Source: Lachnospiraceae bacterium KM106-2 (GTDB lineage: Bacteria > Bacillota > Clostridia > Lachnospirales > Lachnospiraceae). From it: a stretch of 64,000 nt of DNA. Positions 28,664 to 37,444 of the stretch are shown here, in pieces. The translations under genes and the position numbers were made by a program. The notes beneath the pieces are model-generated. The model searched no databases. It saw only the letters and a program-made list of their open reading frames with translations, and was not told where the DNA came from. Numbering within the stretch: the stretch's first letter is position 1; each line of letters opens with the position of its first letter. Where the stretch lies: positions 1 to 64,000 of the forward strand of contig AP018794.1 in NCBI GenBank assembly GCA_009731425.1, read 5' to 3'.

Positions 28664-29737
28664 GTGAAAGAGATGACACCATTAAATCAAGAAGCGAATG
28701 TACTAATCGTAGATGATGTTTCATCAAACCTAGTCTTATTATCAGAGATGGTGGAGCAAGCAGGCTATGTTGCAAGGCCGGTGATCAGTGTAAAGCAGGC
28801 GATTAAAGCAATTGAGGTCTGTGCCCCACAGTTGATTCTATTGGATGTATCCATGCCGGATATAAGCGGCGTTGAGTTTTGCCGAATGCTAAAAAAACGA
28901 TGGGATACCAAAAACATTCCAATCATTTTTATTTCAGCCTTAGACTCAACAATGGATAAGATGAAGGGATTTGAAGCAGGCGCTGTGGATTATATCTCAA
29001 AGCCATTTGAATTTGAAGAGGTAACAATGAGGATCAGTACCCATATGCGCCTATGTATGTTACAGCGTGAACTTCAAAGCCAGAACGATCGTTTGCAGCG
29101 ATTGTTAAAGCAACAGATGGATTCATTGACGAAGAATCAGAATGCATTACTCTTATTACTTACAGAGATACTATGTATGCATTTTTCGGGTTTTCGAGAG
29201 CGTATTAAAAAGGTTAGTACAAATGCTAAGATCTTAGCTTTGAGCTTGCAGTTCTCCAATGACTTTAGAGATTGCATCGATAATGATTTTGTACAATGTA
29301 TTGAGTTAACTTCAATGGTACAAGATATTGGACTGCTTGGAGTACCAGATGAGATTGTCTATAAACAAGAGAAATTAACCAGGGAGGAAGAAAAGATATT
29401 TCAATTACATACTTCAACCAATCTAGCAGGTATCGAAGAATTATCCAAAAAGAAGAAAAATGATAAGTATATGAGAATGGCCATGGAGATTGCAAAGTAC
29501 CATCATGAAGAATATGATGGCAGTGGTTATCCAGAAGGGTTACAGGGAGAAGAGATTCCAGTGGCGGCAAGATTAGTAGCTATCGTTGATCGATTTGAAA
29601 AGCTTCAGCAAGGATATCGACAGGAAAAGAAATATACGAGAGAAGAAAGCATTGAGCAAATTAAGGCTTTAGGGGGAACGAAATTTGATCCTAAGATGGT
29701 AGCGGTATTTGTGAAGATTTCGAATCAGCTAAAATAA
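28664..29737 (+). CDS. Response regulator with degenerate HD-GYP-like output domain
   Basis: 357 residues starting at GTG 28664 after AAAAGGAG. The receiver domain has NVLIVDDVSSN, phospho-acceptor in LLDVSMPDISG and SKPF. The output resembles an HD-GYP cyclic-di-GMP phosphodiesterase (HTSTNLAG, YHHEEYDGSGYPEGL, EIPVAARLVAIVDRFEKL). The HD pair normally found in LHDIGKIGIPD reads MVQDIGLLGVPD, so the first metal-ligand His is Gln. Catalysis is therefore doubtful; it may be a pseudo-enzyme or a binding protein. Confidence 0.85.
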   Translation: MKEMTPLNQEANVLIVDDVSSNLVLLSEMVEQAGYVARPVISVKQAIKAIEVCAPQLILLDVSMPDISGVEFCRMLKKRWDTKNIPIIFISALDSTMDKMKGFEAGAVDYISKPFEFEEVTMRISTHMRLCMLQRELQSQNDRLQRLLKQQMDSLTKNQNALLLLLTEILCMHFSGFRERIKKVSTNAKILALSLQFSNDFRDCIDNDFVQCIELTSMVQDIGLLGVPDEIVYKQEKLTREEEKIFQLHTSTNLAGIEELSKKKKNDKYMRMAMEIAKYHHEEYDGSGYPEGLQGEEIPVAARLVAIVDRFEKLQQGYRQEKKYTREESIEQIKALGGTKFDPKMVAVFVKISNQLK

Positions 29738-29748
29738 TAGGAAAACTA

Positions 29749-29777
29749 TTGACATTAGCTCCTAGTTGGGGTATAAA
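29749..29777 (+). promoter_or_regulatory. Promoter of Rrf2-cysK-patB cluster, possible operator
   Basis: TTGACA, 17 bases, TATAAA. The spacer contains CTCCTAGTTGGGG, which resembles Rrf2/CymR-type half-sites with a CC..GTTGGG core. Autoregulation is an inference. Confidence 0.55.
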
Positions 29778-29828
29778 AAACACATAATACGTACCACTTT
29801 AGTATGATATAGATAGGAGAGATCAAAG

Positions 29829-30275
29829 ATGAAAGTTTCAACAAAAGGGAGATATGGTTTGCGTGCGCTTGTAGATCTTACAGTTAATTCTGCAAATTCA
29901 CATGTATCTTTAGTGAGTATTGCAGAAAGGCAAAAAATATCATTAAATTATCTAGAACAGGTTTTTGCATCTCTTCGTAAAGCAGGAATTGTGAAAAGTA
30001 TTAAAGGCTCACAAGGAGGATATGTTCTTTCAAAGAGTCCAGAAAAGATTAAAGTTGCTGACATTTTGCGCGTCTTAGAAGGTGATTTTCATGTAGTAGA
30101 TGAAGGTATCTTTGAGGAAGAGGAGCAAGATGCAATCCGTATGGCTGTTAAAACACTATTATGGGATAAGATCAATGAGAAAGTTGATGAATATTTACAA
30201 AGTAATACATTAGAGGATTTAGCGGAGGAATACCGTCATTTGAATCAAGATATTCCTGGCATGTATTATATTTAA
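29829..30275 (+). CDS. Rrf2 family transcriptional regulator (CymR-like)
   Basis: 148 residues beginning MKVSTKGRYGLRALVDL, the hallmark of Rrf2 proteins. A winged helix contains ISLNYLEQVFASLRKAGIVKS and KGSQGGYVLSK. It lacks the three Fe-S cysteines of IscR, which fits CymR, the cysteine-metabolism repressor that senses cysteine through CysK in Bacillus. The adjacent cysK and patB genes support that reading. Confidence 0.88.
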   Translation: MKVSTKGRYGLRALVDLTVNSANSHVSLVSIAERQKISLNYLEQVFASLRKAGIVKSIKGSQGGYVLSKSPEKIKVADILRVLEGDFHVVDEGIFEEEEQDAIRMAVKTLLWDKINEKVDEYLQSNTLEDLAEEYRHLNQDIPGMYYI

Positions 30276-30311
30276 AAAAATAAAGGAAATGAATGAAAGG
30301 AAGGTCTTATT

Positions 30312-31241
30312 ATGGCTAAAGTTGCAAAGAAGTTGACAGAGTTAATCGGTAATACACCTATGTTGGAGTTAACAAATTATGAGGAAAATCATAAATTAGA
30401 AGCAAAGCTAATTGCAAAGCTAGAGTATTTTAATCCACTTGGTTCAGTAAAGGATCGTGTTGCTTATGAGATGATCGAACAAGGAATCAAAGAAGGTAAA
30501 ATCAATCAGGATACGATCATTATTGAGCCTACGAGTGGAAATACAGGAATCGGACTTGCGTTTGTATGTGCAACGAAAGGCCTTCATTTAATTCTTACTA
30601 TGCCAGAGACGATGAGTATGGAACGAAAAAGAATCGTTGCAGCACTTGGAGCAGAAATTGTTCTTACACCGGGAAATTTAGGGATGAAAGGTGCAATTGA
30701 TAAAGCTGGAGAATTAGTAAAAGAATATGGAAATGCTATAATCCCACAACAGTTTGAGAATAAGGCAAATCCAGCAGCACACAGAAAAACAACAGCAATT
30801 GAGATCATTGATGATATGGATGGCAAGGTAGACTTCTTTGTTGCTGGTGTTGGTACTGGTGGTACATTAACAGGTACTGGTGAAGTATTAAAAGAGAAGA
30901 ATCCAGAGGTGAAGATCATTGCAGTAGAGCCTGCAACAAGTGCTGTCTTATCAGGAGAGAATCCGGGACCACACAATCTTCAAGGAATCGGAGCTGGATT
31001 TATTCCTGGTGTTATGAATCTTGATATTGTGGATGAGATCATTAAGGTAGAAAATGAGCAAGCATATGAAGCCTCTAGAGAAGTTGCAAAGAGCGATGGC
31101 GTATTAGTTGGTATCTCTTCTGGCGCAGCCCTTTATGCGGCAACAGAACTTGCAAAACGTCCTGAGAACAAAGGAAAGAATATTGTCGTATTGCTTCCGG
31201 ATTCAGGAGAGAGATATTTATCAACGGTTTTATTTGAGTAA
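30312..31241 (+). CDS. cysK: Cysteine synthase (O-acetylserine sulfhydrylase)
   Basis: 309 residues, PLP enzyme making cysteine from O-acetylserine and sulfide. Motifs are ELIGNTPMLEL, NPLGSVKDRVA (PLP lysine), EPTSGNTGIGLAF, VGTGGTLTGTGEVLK and GISSGAAL. AGGAAGG precedes the ATG. It lies 36 bases after the Rrf2 gene and probably in the same transcript. Confidence 0.95.
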   Translation: MAKVAKKLTELIGNTPMLELTNYEENHKLEAKLIAKLEYFNPLGSVKDRVAYEMIEQGIKEGKINQDTIIIEPTSGNTGIGLAFVCATKGLHLILTMPETMSMERKRIVAALGAEIVLTPGNLGMKGAIDKAGELVKEYGNAIIPQQFENKANPAAHRKTTAIEIIDDMDGKVDFFVAGVGTGGTLTGTGEVLKEKNPEVKIIAVEPATSAVLSGENPGPHNLQGIGAGFIPGVMNLDIVDEIIKVENEQAYEASREVAKSDGVLVGISSGAALYAATELAKRPENKGKNIVVLLPDSGERYLSTVLFE

Positions 31242-31272
31242 CTAGTTGTATCGCATATAAGAGAGGTTTGCT

Positions 31273-32448
31273 ATGAGTAAGTTTGAATTTGATCAGATCA
31301 TAGATCGTCGTAATACCAATGCAATTAAAGTGGATTTTAGCCGTTATTATGGGATGGAGGATGATATGATCTCTATGTGGGTCGCAGATATGGATTTTGA
31401 AGTACCAAAGGCTATTACAGATGCAATGAAAAGTAGATGTGAGCATCCGATCTATGGATATACGATGTATGATGATTCTTATGTGAAAAGTGTGCAGAGC
31501 TGGATGAAACGTCGCCATTCTTATGAGTTTAAGAAAGAATGGTTACTACATACACCAGGAGTCGTATTTGGAATTGCAATGGCAATCCGCGCACTGACTA
31601 AGCCAGAGGAAGCTGTGATGATTCAGACACCAGTCTATTATCCATTTTCAAAAATGGTACTAAAGAATGGACGTAAGCTTGTAAAAAATTCGCTTGTACT
31701 GCAAGATGGTCGTTATGTCATGGACTATGAGAAAATAGAGCAGCAGATTGTAAAATATAAAGTGAAGGTTTTTATCTTATGTTCTCCTCATAACCCAGTT
31801 GGACGGGTATGGACGCAAGAGGAGTTAATACGTCTTGGAGATCTATTAGTTCGTCATGATGTAAAAATCATATCAGATGAAATTCATATGGATTTTATCT
31901 ATCCAGGACATAAGCACCAGGTGTTAGCTGGATTAAGGAAAGAGTACGAGAATCGCTTGGTTACCTGTACGGCACCAAGCAAGACCTTTAACTTAGCTGG
32001 ACTTCAGATGTCAAATCTGTTTATTGCAAACGATCAAATCCGTGCCGCGGTAAAAGCGGAAATTGAAAAGACTGGTTACGACGAACCTAATCTATTTGGG
32101 CCGATCGCATGTCAGGCAGCTTATGATAATGGCGAGGCGTGGTTGGATGAGTTACTAGAGTATCTAGCAGAAAATATCCAATTTACAAAGAAATTCTTGC
32201 AGGAACATATGCCAAAGGTGAAATTGATTGAGCCGGAAGGCAGTTATTTGTTATGGGTCGATTTTAGAGCATATGGAATGTCTAACGAAGCATTGAACGA
32301 AAGAATCAGAAAGAAAGCAAAGGTGTGGCTTGATGCGGGAGAGATGTTTGGATCGGAAGGAAATGGATTTCAGCGAATCAATATTGCAACAAGTCGGAAA
32401 ACGTTAGAGAAGGCATTAAATAATCTAGCAAATGCATTCTGTGAATAA
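31273..32448 (+). CDS. PatB/MalY-type aminotransferase (cystathionine beta-lyase)
   Basis: 391 residues, class I/II PLP fold. The N-terminus FDQIIDRRNTNAIKVD and WVADMDFEVP is typical of PatB/MalY, with CSPHNPVGRVWTQEEL, ISDEIHMDF and the PLP-lysine segment TAPSKTFNLAGLQ. These enzymes split cystathionine or other cysteine conjugates to a thiol, pyruvate and ammonia. Its place after cysK favours sulfur metabolism. GAGAGG precedes ATG 31273. Confidence 0.88.
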   Translation: MSKFEFDQIIDRRNTNAIKVDFSRYYGMEDDMISMWVADMDFEVPKAITDAMKSRCEHPIYGYTMYDDSYVKSVQSWMKRRHSYEFKKEWLLHTPGVVFGIAMAIRALTKPEEAVMIQTPVYYPFSKMVLKNGRKLVKNSLVLQDGRYVMDYEKIEQQIVKYKVKVFILCSPHNPVGRVWTQEELIRLGDLLVRHDVKIISDEIHMDFIYPGHKHQVLAGLRKEYENRLVTCTAPSKTFNLAGLQMSNLFIANDQIRAAVKAEIEKTGYDEPNLFGPIACQAAYDNGEAWLDELLEYLAENIQFTKKFLQEHMPKVKLIEPEGSYLLWVDFRAYGMSNEALNERIRKKAKVWLDAGEMFGSEGNGFQRINIATSRKTLEKALNNLANAFCE

Positions 32449-32548
32449 GGAAACATAATCTTTCTTCGTTGTGATTTTTTTGTTTTGTGTTATAATGGAT
32501 AAATGATATAAAAAATATTTATTTGTATGAGAACGAGGAAGCGAGACT

Positions 32549-33322
32549 ATGGAATTTAAAAGAATCGATAATGATACAGTTCGTTGTATTATAACAGAAG
32601 AAGATATGCAAGAATATAATGTTGAATTAGAGGATTTCTTTAAAGATAAAGGAAAAATACAGGAATTTCTACATACCATTGTGGAACAGGCAGTGGATGC
32701 AGTAGGATTTGAGCCTAAAGACGGTATGGTTTCTATGCAGGTAATGCCAATGTCACAAAATCGAATTGCAATTACATTCTCTGAAAATAGCGTGGATGAT
32801 GTCGGCGGTATTTTAAAGCAGATCAATGGAATGGTAAATGAAATGGATGGCATGATGAAGGAAGATACCGAGGAAGAAGAGAAGCCGGAAGGTTTAGTCG
32901 GTGCACCAGAGCCAGAGAGTTCCAAGGAAGAAAAAGAGGATAAGGCTTCAGAGGAAAAAGAGTCTGAAGTAGCAAAGAAAGAAAAGACCAAAAGGGTAAG
33001 AAAGAAAGATCCACTTAGTATTGCAAAGAGAATTTATCGATTCCCTTCGTTAGATAATGTAGAAGAGTTTGCGAAACTGGTTCCTGAGAAATGGACGGTA
33101 AAAAGCTATCTATTTAAGGATGTAAGCGCAGATGTGTATTATTTAAGTATGGAAAAGGGAAGATTGTCAAAGCTTCACTATGCTTATCTTTGTAATTGTA
33201 TTACCGAATTTGGTACTTATGTAGATGATAATGCAACTCGTTTTGCTTATATGGAAGAACATTATGACTGCATGGTAGAGAAAAAAGCATTAAAGGTAAT
33301 GCGTAATATGGCACTTTTATAG
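32549..33322 (+). CDS. mecA: Adapter protein MecA
   Basis: 257 residues. The N-terminal MecA domain (MEFKRIDNDTVRCIITEEDM, with FF.DKGKIQEFLHTIVEQA) and C-terminal domain (YRFPSLDNVEEFAKL, LSKLHYAYLCNCITEFG) are joined by a long acidic/Lys-Glu linker at about 108-155. MecA targets proteins to ClpC for degradation. AGGAAGCGAG precedes ATG 32549. A terminator follows. Confidence 0.88.
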   Translation: MEFKRIDNDTVRCIITEEDMQEYNVELEDFFKDKGKIQEFLHTIVEQAVDAVGFEPKDGMVSMQVMPMSQNRIAITFSENSVDDVGGILKQINGMVNEMDGMMKEDTEEEEKPEGLVGAPEPESSKEEKEDKASEEKESEVAKKEKTKRVRKKDPLSIAKRIYRFPSLDNVEEFAKLVPEKWTVKSYLFKDVSADVYYLSMEKGRLSKLHYAYLCNCITEFGTYVDDNATRFAYMEEHYDCMVEKKALKVMRNMALL

Positions 33323-33329
33323 AAAATAT

Positions 33330-33369
33330 AAAGAGGGGCTCTCATAATTTTGAGAGACCTCTTTTTTTA
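33330..33369 (+). terminator. Terminator after mecA
   Basis: Stem AAAGAGG..CTCTCA / TGAGAGACCTCTTT with one bulge, then a T run. Confidence 0.88.
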
Positions 33370-33395
33370 GTTGCCCAGACAACGAGAAAAATTGC

Positions 33396-34088
33396 TTATC
33401 CAACGACTTTTCCAAAGACATGGAGAGTTGCATTTTTGGCAACCTCAATCGGCTGGTAAGCGGTATTGAGGGAAATCAGTTTGGTAGCGGCAGTAGTCAT
33501 AGAGAGCTTTTTACAATAGGCATTTCCATCATAGGCAAAGATACCGATCTCACCATCGGCTAACAGATCTTGCTTATGAACCCATACGATCTGTCCGGAT
33601 ACAAATCTTGGCTCCATACTGTTACCATTGATCTTGACACCAAAGTCAGCAGATTCTGGTACTTCATTTCCAACTTCGATATATTCAAAACTGTCGGAAT
33701 CAAGAAATTCACCGGTTCCGGCAGATACAGGGAGATCAAAAAGTTTTAATCGTCTTGGCATGGAGATGACGGAAGCACCTTCCTCTTTAAACATGCCACT
33801 GGCGATCAAGAGGGTATGGTATTCATCTAACTTTCGTCTACCTTCCTCATTTAATGAGAGTGGAGAAGGCTTATTGATAGAGAATGCCTGTAGTACATCG
33901 TGAATACCGTATACTTGGCAAAGCGCAAGAAATTGATAGGCACTTGGAATGGAGTAGTCAGTCTCCCATTTGCTGACCTTCTGGCTGGTTGTTGGCTCTA
34001 ATAGATCGGAGATCTTTTGGGCAACGTCTGTTTGGGAGAGTCCCTTCTTTATACGAAGTCTGGAGAGTGTCTTACCAATCTTTTTCAT
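33396..34088 (-). CDS. XRE-S24 repressor (LexA/CI-like self-cleaving)
   Basis: 230 residues. An N-terminal XRE helix-turn-helix (KKGLSQTDVAQKI, SKWETDYSIPS) is followed by a C-terminal S24 peptidase fold with the catalytic Ser in KINGNSMEPRF and Lys in AYCKKL; VSAGTGEF may hold the cleavage site. Such repressors cleave themselves in the presence of RecA after DNA damage. It is divergent from a Y-family polymerase gene, so that gene is its likely target. Confidence 0.88.
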   Translation of the reverse strand: MKKIGKTLSRLRIKKGLSQTDVAQKISDLLEPTTSQKVSKWETDYSIPSAYQFLALCQVYGIHDVLQAFSINKPSPLSLNEEGRRKLDEYHTLLIASGMFKEEGASVISMPRRLKLFDLPVSAGTGEFLDSDSFEYIEVGNEVPESADFGVKINGNSMEPRFVSGQIVWVHKQDLLADGEIGIFAYDGNAYCKKLSMTTAATKLISLNTAYQPIEVAKNATLHVFGKVVG

Positions 34089-34118
34089 AAATAGAATCCT
34101 TTCTTATGGTTATTCTTA

Positions 34119-34131
34119 TATCGTAACGATA
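34119..34131. promoter_or_regulatory. Perfect 13-bp palindrome, candidate operator
   Basis: TATCGT-A-ACGATA lies 31 bases upstream of the repressor start, where autoregulation would act. A related ATATC..GATAT repeat covers the polymerase promoter. Confidence 0.5.
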
Positions 34132-34218
34132 GTTAATCTTTTTCTTTCTAGTATCTATTTTACACCGTGGAAATAAAAAATACAATACAAAATTATCATA
34201 AAATGATTATTTTTACTC

Positions 34219-34247
34219 TTTACATATCATAATATGAGATATATAAT
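34219..34247 (+). promoter_or_regulatory. Polymerase promoter with overlapping inverted repeat
   Basis: TTTACA, 17 bases, TATAAT. ATATC (34224) and GATAT (34238) are inverted around the spacer. Transcription should begin near 34254, downstream of the frame's first ATG at 34234, which supports ATG 34285 as the real start. Confidence 0.65.
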
Positions 34248-34284
34248 AAAAAACACATCAAGATATGAGATAGGAGATTTTGGA

Positions 34285-35535
34285 ATGGAAAAGGAAAGGA
34301 TCATTTTACATAGTGACATTAATTGTTGTTATGCGAGCATTGAACTGCTACATCGCCCTGAGATGCGTGGAAAACCGTTAGCAGTCGGTGGTGATCCAGA
34401 GGCAAGGCACGGAATCATTCTGACAGCGGATTATATGGCTAAGCGTAGGGGAGTAAAGACAGGAATGGCACTTTGGCAGGCAAAGCAAGTCTGTCCTGAG
34501 TTAACTATCGTACCCCCAAGAATGGATCTGTATCTTCGATTTTCAAGAATGGCACATGAGATCTATGCGGAGTATACCGATTTACAGCAGCCCTATGGAG
34601 TCGATGAGTGTTGGCTCGATGTTACGAAAAGTAAAGTAATCCATGGGGATGGACTTACCATTGCAAAGAAGATCAATCATCGAATGAAAGAAGAACTAGG
34701 AATTACGGTTAGTATTGGGGTCTCTTATAATAAAATATTTGCAAAACTGGGTTCTGATTATAAGAAGCCGGATGGAATTACGGTAATATCGAAGGAAAAC
34801 TACAAGGACATTGCGTGGAGGCTGCCGGTAGGGGATCTGTTATATGTAGGAAGAAGCACAAGAAGAAAGTTAGCGCTGATGGGAATCTTGACGATTGGAG
34901 AACTGGCCACTACGCCACCTGGAATTCTACAAGCTCAGTTAGGTAAGATGGGATTGATCTTACATTGCTTTGCTAATGGACGAGATGATTCAGTTGTTAC
35001 TCCAGAGAATTATCAGGCACCCATTAAATCCATTGGGAATAGTACTACTTCGCCGAGGGACTTAGAGAATAATGAGGAAGTGAAGATCGTGCTTACCATC
35101 TTGGCAGAAAGCGTGGCTGCCAGAATGAGAGAGAATGGGTTCGTCTGTCAAGTCGTAGAGATCACGGTAAGGAATAAGGAACTGCATTCTTTTACAAGAC
35201 AGAAGAAGTTAAAAGTTGCAACCAATATTACAAAAGAAATCTCTGACATGGCGTATGAATTGTTTTTACAAAACTATGATTGGAGTCAGCCAATCCGAAG
35301 TCTGGGAGTTCGAGGTTCTGATCTATTACAGGAGACGACCCCATTTCAATTAGACTTATTTATCGATCAGGATAAGAGAGAGAAGATGCAGAAGGCAGAT
35401 GAAGCAGTAGACAGTATTCGAAGACGATTTGGCTTTTATAGTATTCAAAGGGGCCTGATGTATCAAGACCGTCTATTGTCATCTGTGAATGCAAAAGAGG
35501 ATCATACGGTGCATCCTCATGGATATTTTGGATAG
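34285..35535 (+). CDS. Y-family DNA polymerase (Pol IV/UmuC type)
   Basis: 416 residues from ATG 34285 (TAGGAG upstream). Palm motifs HSDINCCYASIE and YGVDECWLDVT carry the metal-binding Asp/Glu residues, with SIGVSYNKIFAKLGSDYKKPDG and a little-finger domain following. It performs error-prone bypass of damaged bases. The divergent S24 repressor and the small gene downstream suggest a regulated mutagenesis cassette, not the housekeeping dinB. There is no clear beta-clamp motif call at the C-terminus, although QLDLF near 370 is a fair candidate. Confidence 0.9.
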   Translation: MEKERIILHSDINCCYASIELLHRPEMRGKPLAVGGDPEARHGIILTADYMAKRRGVKTGMALWQAKQVCPELTIVPPRMDLYLRFSRMAHEIYAEYTDLQQPYGVDECWLDVTKSKVIHGDGLTIAKKINHRMKEELGITVSIGVSYNKIFAKLGSDYKKPDGITVISKENYKDIAWRLPVGDLLYVGRSTRRKLALMGILTIGELATTPPGILQAQLGKMGLILHCFANGRDDSVVTPENYQAPIKSIGNSTTSPRDLENNEEVKIVLTILAESVAARMRENGFVCQVVEITVRNKELHSFTRQKKLKVATNITKEISDMAYELFLQNYDWSQPIRSLGVRGSDLLQETTPFQLDLFIDQDKREKMQKADEAVDSIRRRFGFYSIQRGLMYQDRLLSSVNAKEDHTVHPHGYFG

Positions 35536-35547
35536 GAGTGAAAAGAA

Positions 35548-35787
35548 ATGAGTAAAGTTTATGTCGATGTAATTGCAGAATTTACAAAGGAGGGAACGCT
35601 CTTTCCTATTATGATTGGATGGAGAGACGGAAGAAAGTTTGAAATCGACAAGGTAAAGGATGTAAGAAGAGCGGCAAGTCTACGGGCAGGGGGTGTCGGG
35701 ATGCGTTATACTTGCATGATCTCAGGACAGGAGAAGTACTTGTATTATGAGGATAATAATCTATGGTTTGTAGAAGGAAGAGAATAA
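35548..35787 (+). CDS. Small protein partnered with Y-family polymerase
   Basis: 79-residue beta-rich protein (DVIAEFTKEGTLFPIMIGWRDGRKFEIDKV). It starts 12 bases after the polymerase gene with a GGAGTG site, so it is co-transcribed. Small genes in this place are common beside Firmicute Y-family polymerases (compare YolD beside UvrX), but I see no direct YolD match. The role is probably linked to translesion synthesis, by context only. Confidence 0.7.
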   Translation: MSKVYVDVIAEFTKEGTLFPIMIGWRDGRKFEIDKVKDVRRAASLRAGGVGMRYTCMISGQEKYLYYEDNNLWFVEGRE

Positions 35788-35911
35788 AAGGATAAAATAC
35801 AAAGAAAAAACTGAAAATTTATATTTTTTATATAAAATGATCACAATATTGACAAAATAATAAAGTATACTGGCACTATTATAAACTGTAATGAAGGAGT
35901 ACTTAAGAGTT

Positions 35912-37297
35912 ATGAGTAGAATTTTAATGAGATCAGCAATGTCCCAATTAGAGAATCCGAGTGCAATTGATGTTGTTATGAATAATTTGATTGGTGATAA
36001 TACTGGAAATATGATCTTTGCCAATAGCGTTATGAGAACATTAATGCTTGAGGATACGATAATTGATACAATGGCTACGAATCATAGATTTTCAAAAGAA
36101 GAGATTGCAAATATTAATGAGAACTATGACTATTTTATTATTCCATTAGCTAATGCATTTCGTAAGTCCTTTCAGAAAGAACTAAGACACTTAACTCATT
36201 TGATCAGTGGACTTCAGATTCCTTGTATTGTTATCGGGGTTGGTGTTCAGACCACAGTAACAGATGATCTAAAGCATTCCTTTGATTTTGATGAAGACGT
36301 CAAAAACTTCATGACAGCTGTATTAGAAAAGTCCAGTATGGTTGGCGTTCGTGGGCCAATTACAGGAGCGTATTTAAAGAATCTTGGATTCGTGGAAGAG
36401 AAGGATTATACGGTGATCGGATGCCCTTCCATGTATATGTTTGGAGATAGTTTGCCAGAGATGAAGCAGACGGAGTTGACTCCAGACTCTTTCGTTAGTT
36501 TAAATCGCAAGATCGAGTTAAAACCGGATCTGCATCACTTTTTAATGAAATGTACGAAGCAGTTACCGAATTATACTTTCGTACCACAAGGAATCGATGA
36601 CTTGCGTCTTTTATATTTAGGTAAACCAATTTCTAGAGAGCGTTTTCCTAAGATACCAGAATCTTATCCAGAGAAATTAGATCATGATATGCTTGTACAA
36701 AATAAAGCAATCGGATTTGTAAATGTACCAACATGGCTAGATTTCTTACGTAGTGTAGACTTTTCATTTGGTAGTAGAATTCATGGAAATATCGTTTCCG
36801 TTTTGGCTGGTACACCATGTTATATTTTTGTATCAGATGCTCGAATCAAGGAATTAGCAGAGTACCATAACATCCCTCATATGTTAGCGAAAGATATCAA
36901 GGCAGATACGAATATCTTTGATCTCTATGAGAAAGCAGATTACTCCTTAATTCAAAAGGGACATAAGGAACGATTTGATCATTATATTAAGTTCTTGGAG
37001 TTAAATAAGTTACCTCATATCTACCAGAATCATGATCAGAGAGTTGTGTTTGATGAGAAAATGAATCAGTTAACGGTACCGAAACCGATTCTTCCATTTT
37101 CCGCAATTCCTTTAGAAGAACAGATGGAACGATTAATGACATATCATGAATATGTAGATGAGAAACATGAAGAAATTAAGCGGTTGAATAAACAGTACAG
37201 TAATTTGAGCAAACGTTATGATTCCCTTGTGAATGAATCGGAAATTCAGTTAGCCAAACGTTTAATGAAAAAAGGATTGAAGAGATTTCAATTCTAG
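35912..37297 (+). CDS. Polysaccharide pyruvyl transferase family protein
   Basis: 461 residues from ATG 35912; the earlier ATG 35891 contains the AAGGAG site itself. The GT-B-like pyruvyl transferase fold (PF04230) shows NLIGDNTGNMIFANS, GVGVQTTV, VGVRGPITGAYLKNLG, VIGCPSMYMF and the late SFGSRIHGNIVSVLAGTPC motif. A C-terminal coiled tail (EIKRLNKQYSNLSKRY) follows. It probably modifies a surface glycan, though no glycan gene cluster is adjacent. Confidence 0.8.
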   Translation: MSRILMRSAMSQLENPSAIDVVMNNLIGDNTGNMIFANSVMRTLMLEDTIIDTMATNHRFSKEEIANINENYDYFIIPLANAFRKSFQKELRHLTHLISGLQIPCIVIGVGVQTTVTDDLKHSFDFDEDVKNFMTAVLEKSSMVGVRGPITGAYLKNLGFVEEKDYTVIGCPSMYMFGDSLPEMKQTELTPDSFVSLNRKIELKPDLHHFLMKCTKQLPNYTFVPQGIDDLRLLYLGKPISRERFPKIPESYPEKLDHDMLVQNKAIGFVNVPTWLDFLRSVDFSFGSRIHGNIVSVLAGTPCYIFVSDARIKELAEYHNIPHMLAKDIKADTNIFDLYEKADYSLIQKGHKERFDHYIKFLELNKLPHIYQNHDQRVVFDEKMNQLTVPKPILPFSAIPLEEQMERLMTYHEYVDEKHEEIKRLNKQYSNLSKRYDSLVNESEIQLAKRLMKKGLKRFQF

Positions 37298-37310
37298 CCT
37301 GACAAAAGAG

Positions 37311-37346
37311 AAAAGCACTTAGCAAATGATATGCTAAGTGCTTTTT
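37311..37346 (+). terminator. Terminator after pyruvyl transferase gene
   Basis: Perfect 14-bp stem AAAAGCACTTAGCA / TGCTAAGTGCTTTT with a T run. Confidence 0.93.
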
Positions 37347-37350
37347 AAAC

Positions 37351-37443
37351 TTACGCGAACAACGAGCCAAAGTGGTATTTATATCACCTTGGCGACTGTC
37401 GCGATAACGAGAGAAACTCGCAAAGCGTGTTTCTTCTCGTTTA
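37351..37443. repeat. 93-bp structured dispersed repeat, copy 1
   Basis: About 95% identical (five differences by eye) to 60269-60361. It contains nested pairing: an outer CGCGA / TCGCG; a hairpin GCCAA-A-GTGGTAT-TT-ATATCAC-C-TTGGC; and a second hairpin GAAAC.CGC-AAA-GCG.GTTTC. One base pair changes from T-A to C-G between copies, supporting a folded RNA or DNA. It ends two bases from the stop codon of the minus-strand flavoenzyme gene. Confidence 0.85.
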
Positions 37444-37444
37444 A

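Noticed and set aside
33371..33400. Possible third copy of the 93-bp element at the 3' end of the S24 gene
   Set aside because: Only a short ACAACGAGAAA-like stretch is shared; the hairpins and CGCGA pair are absent.
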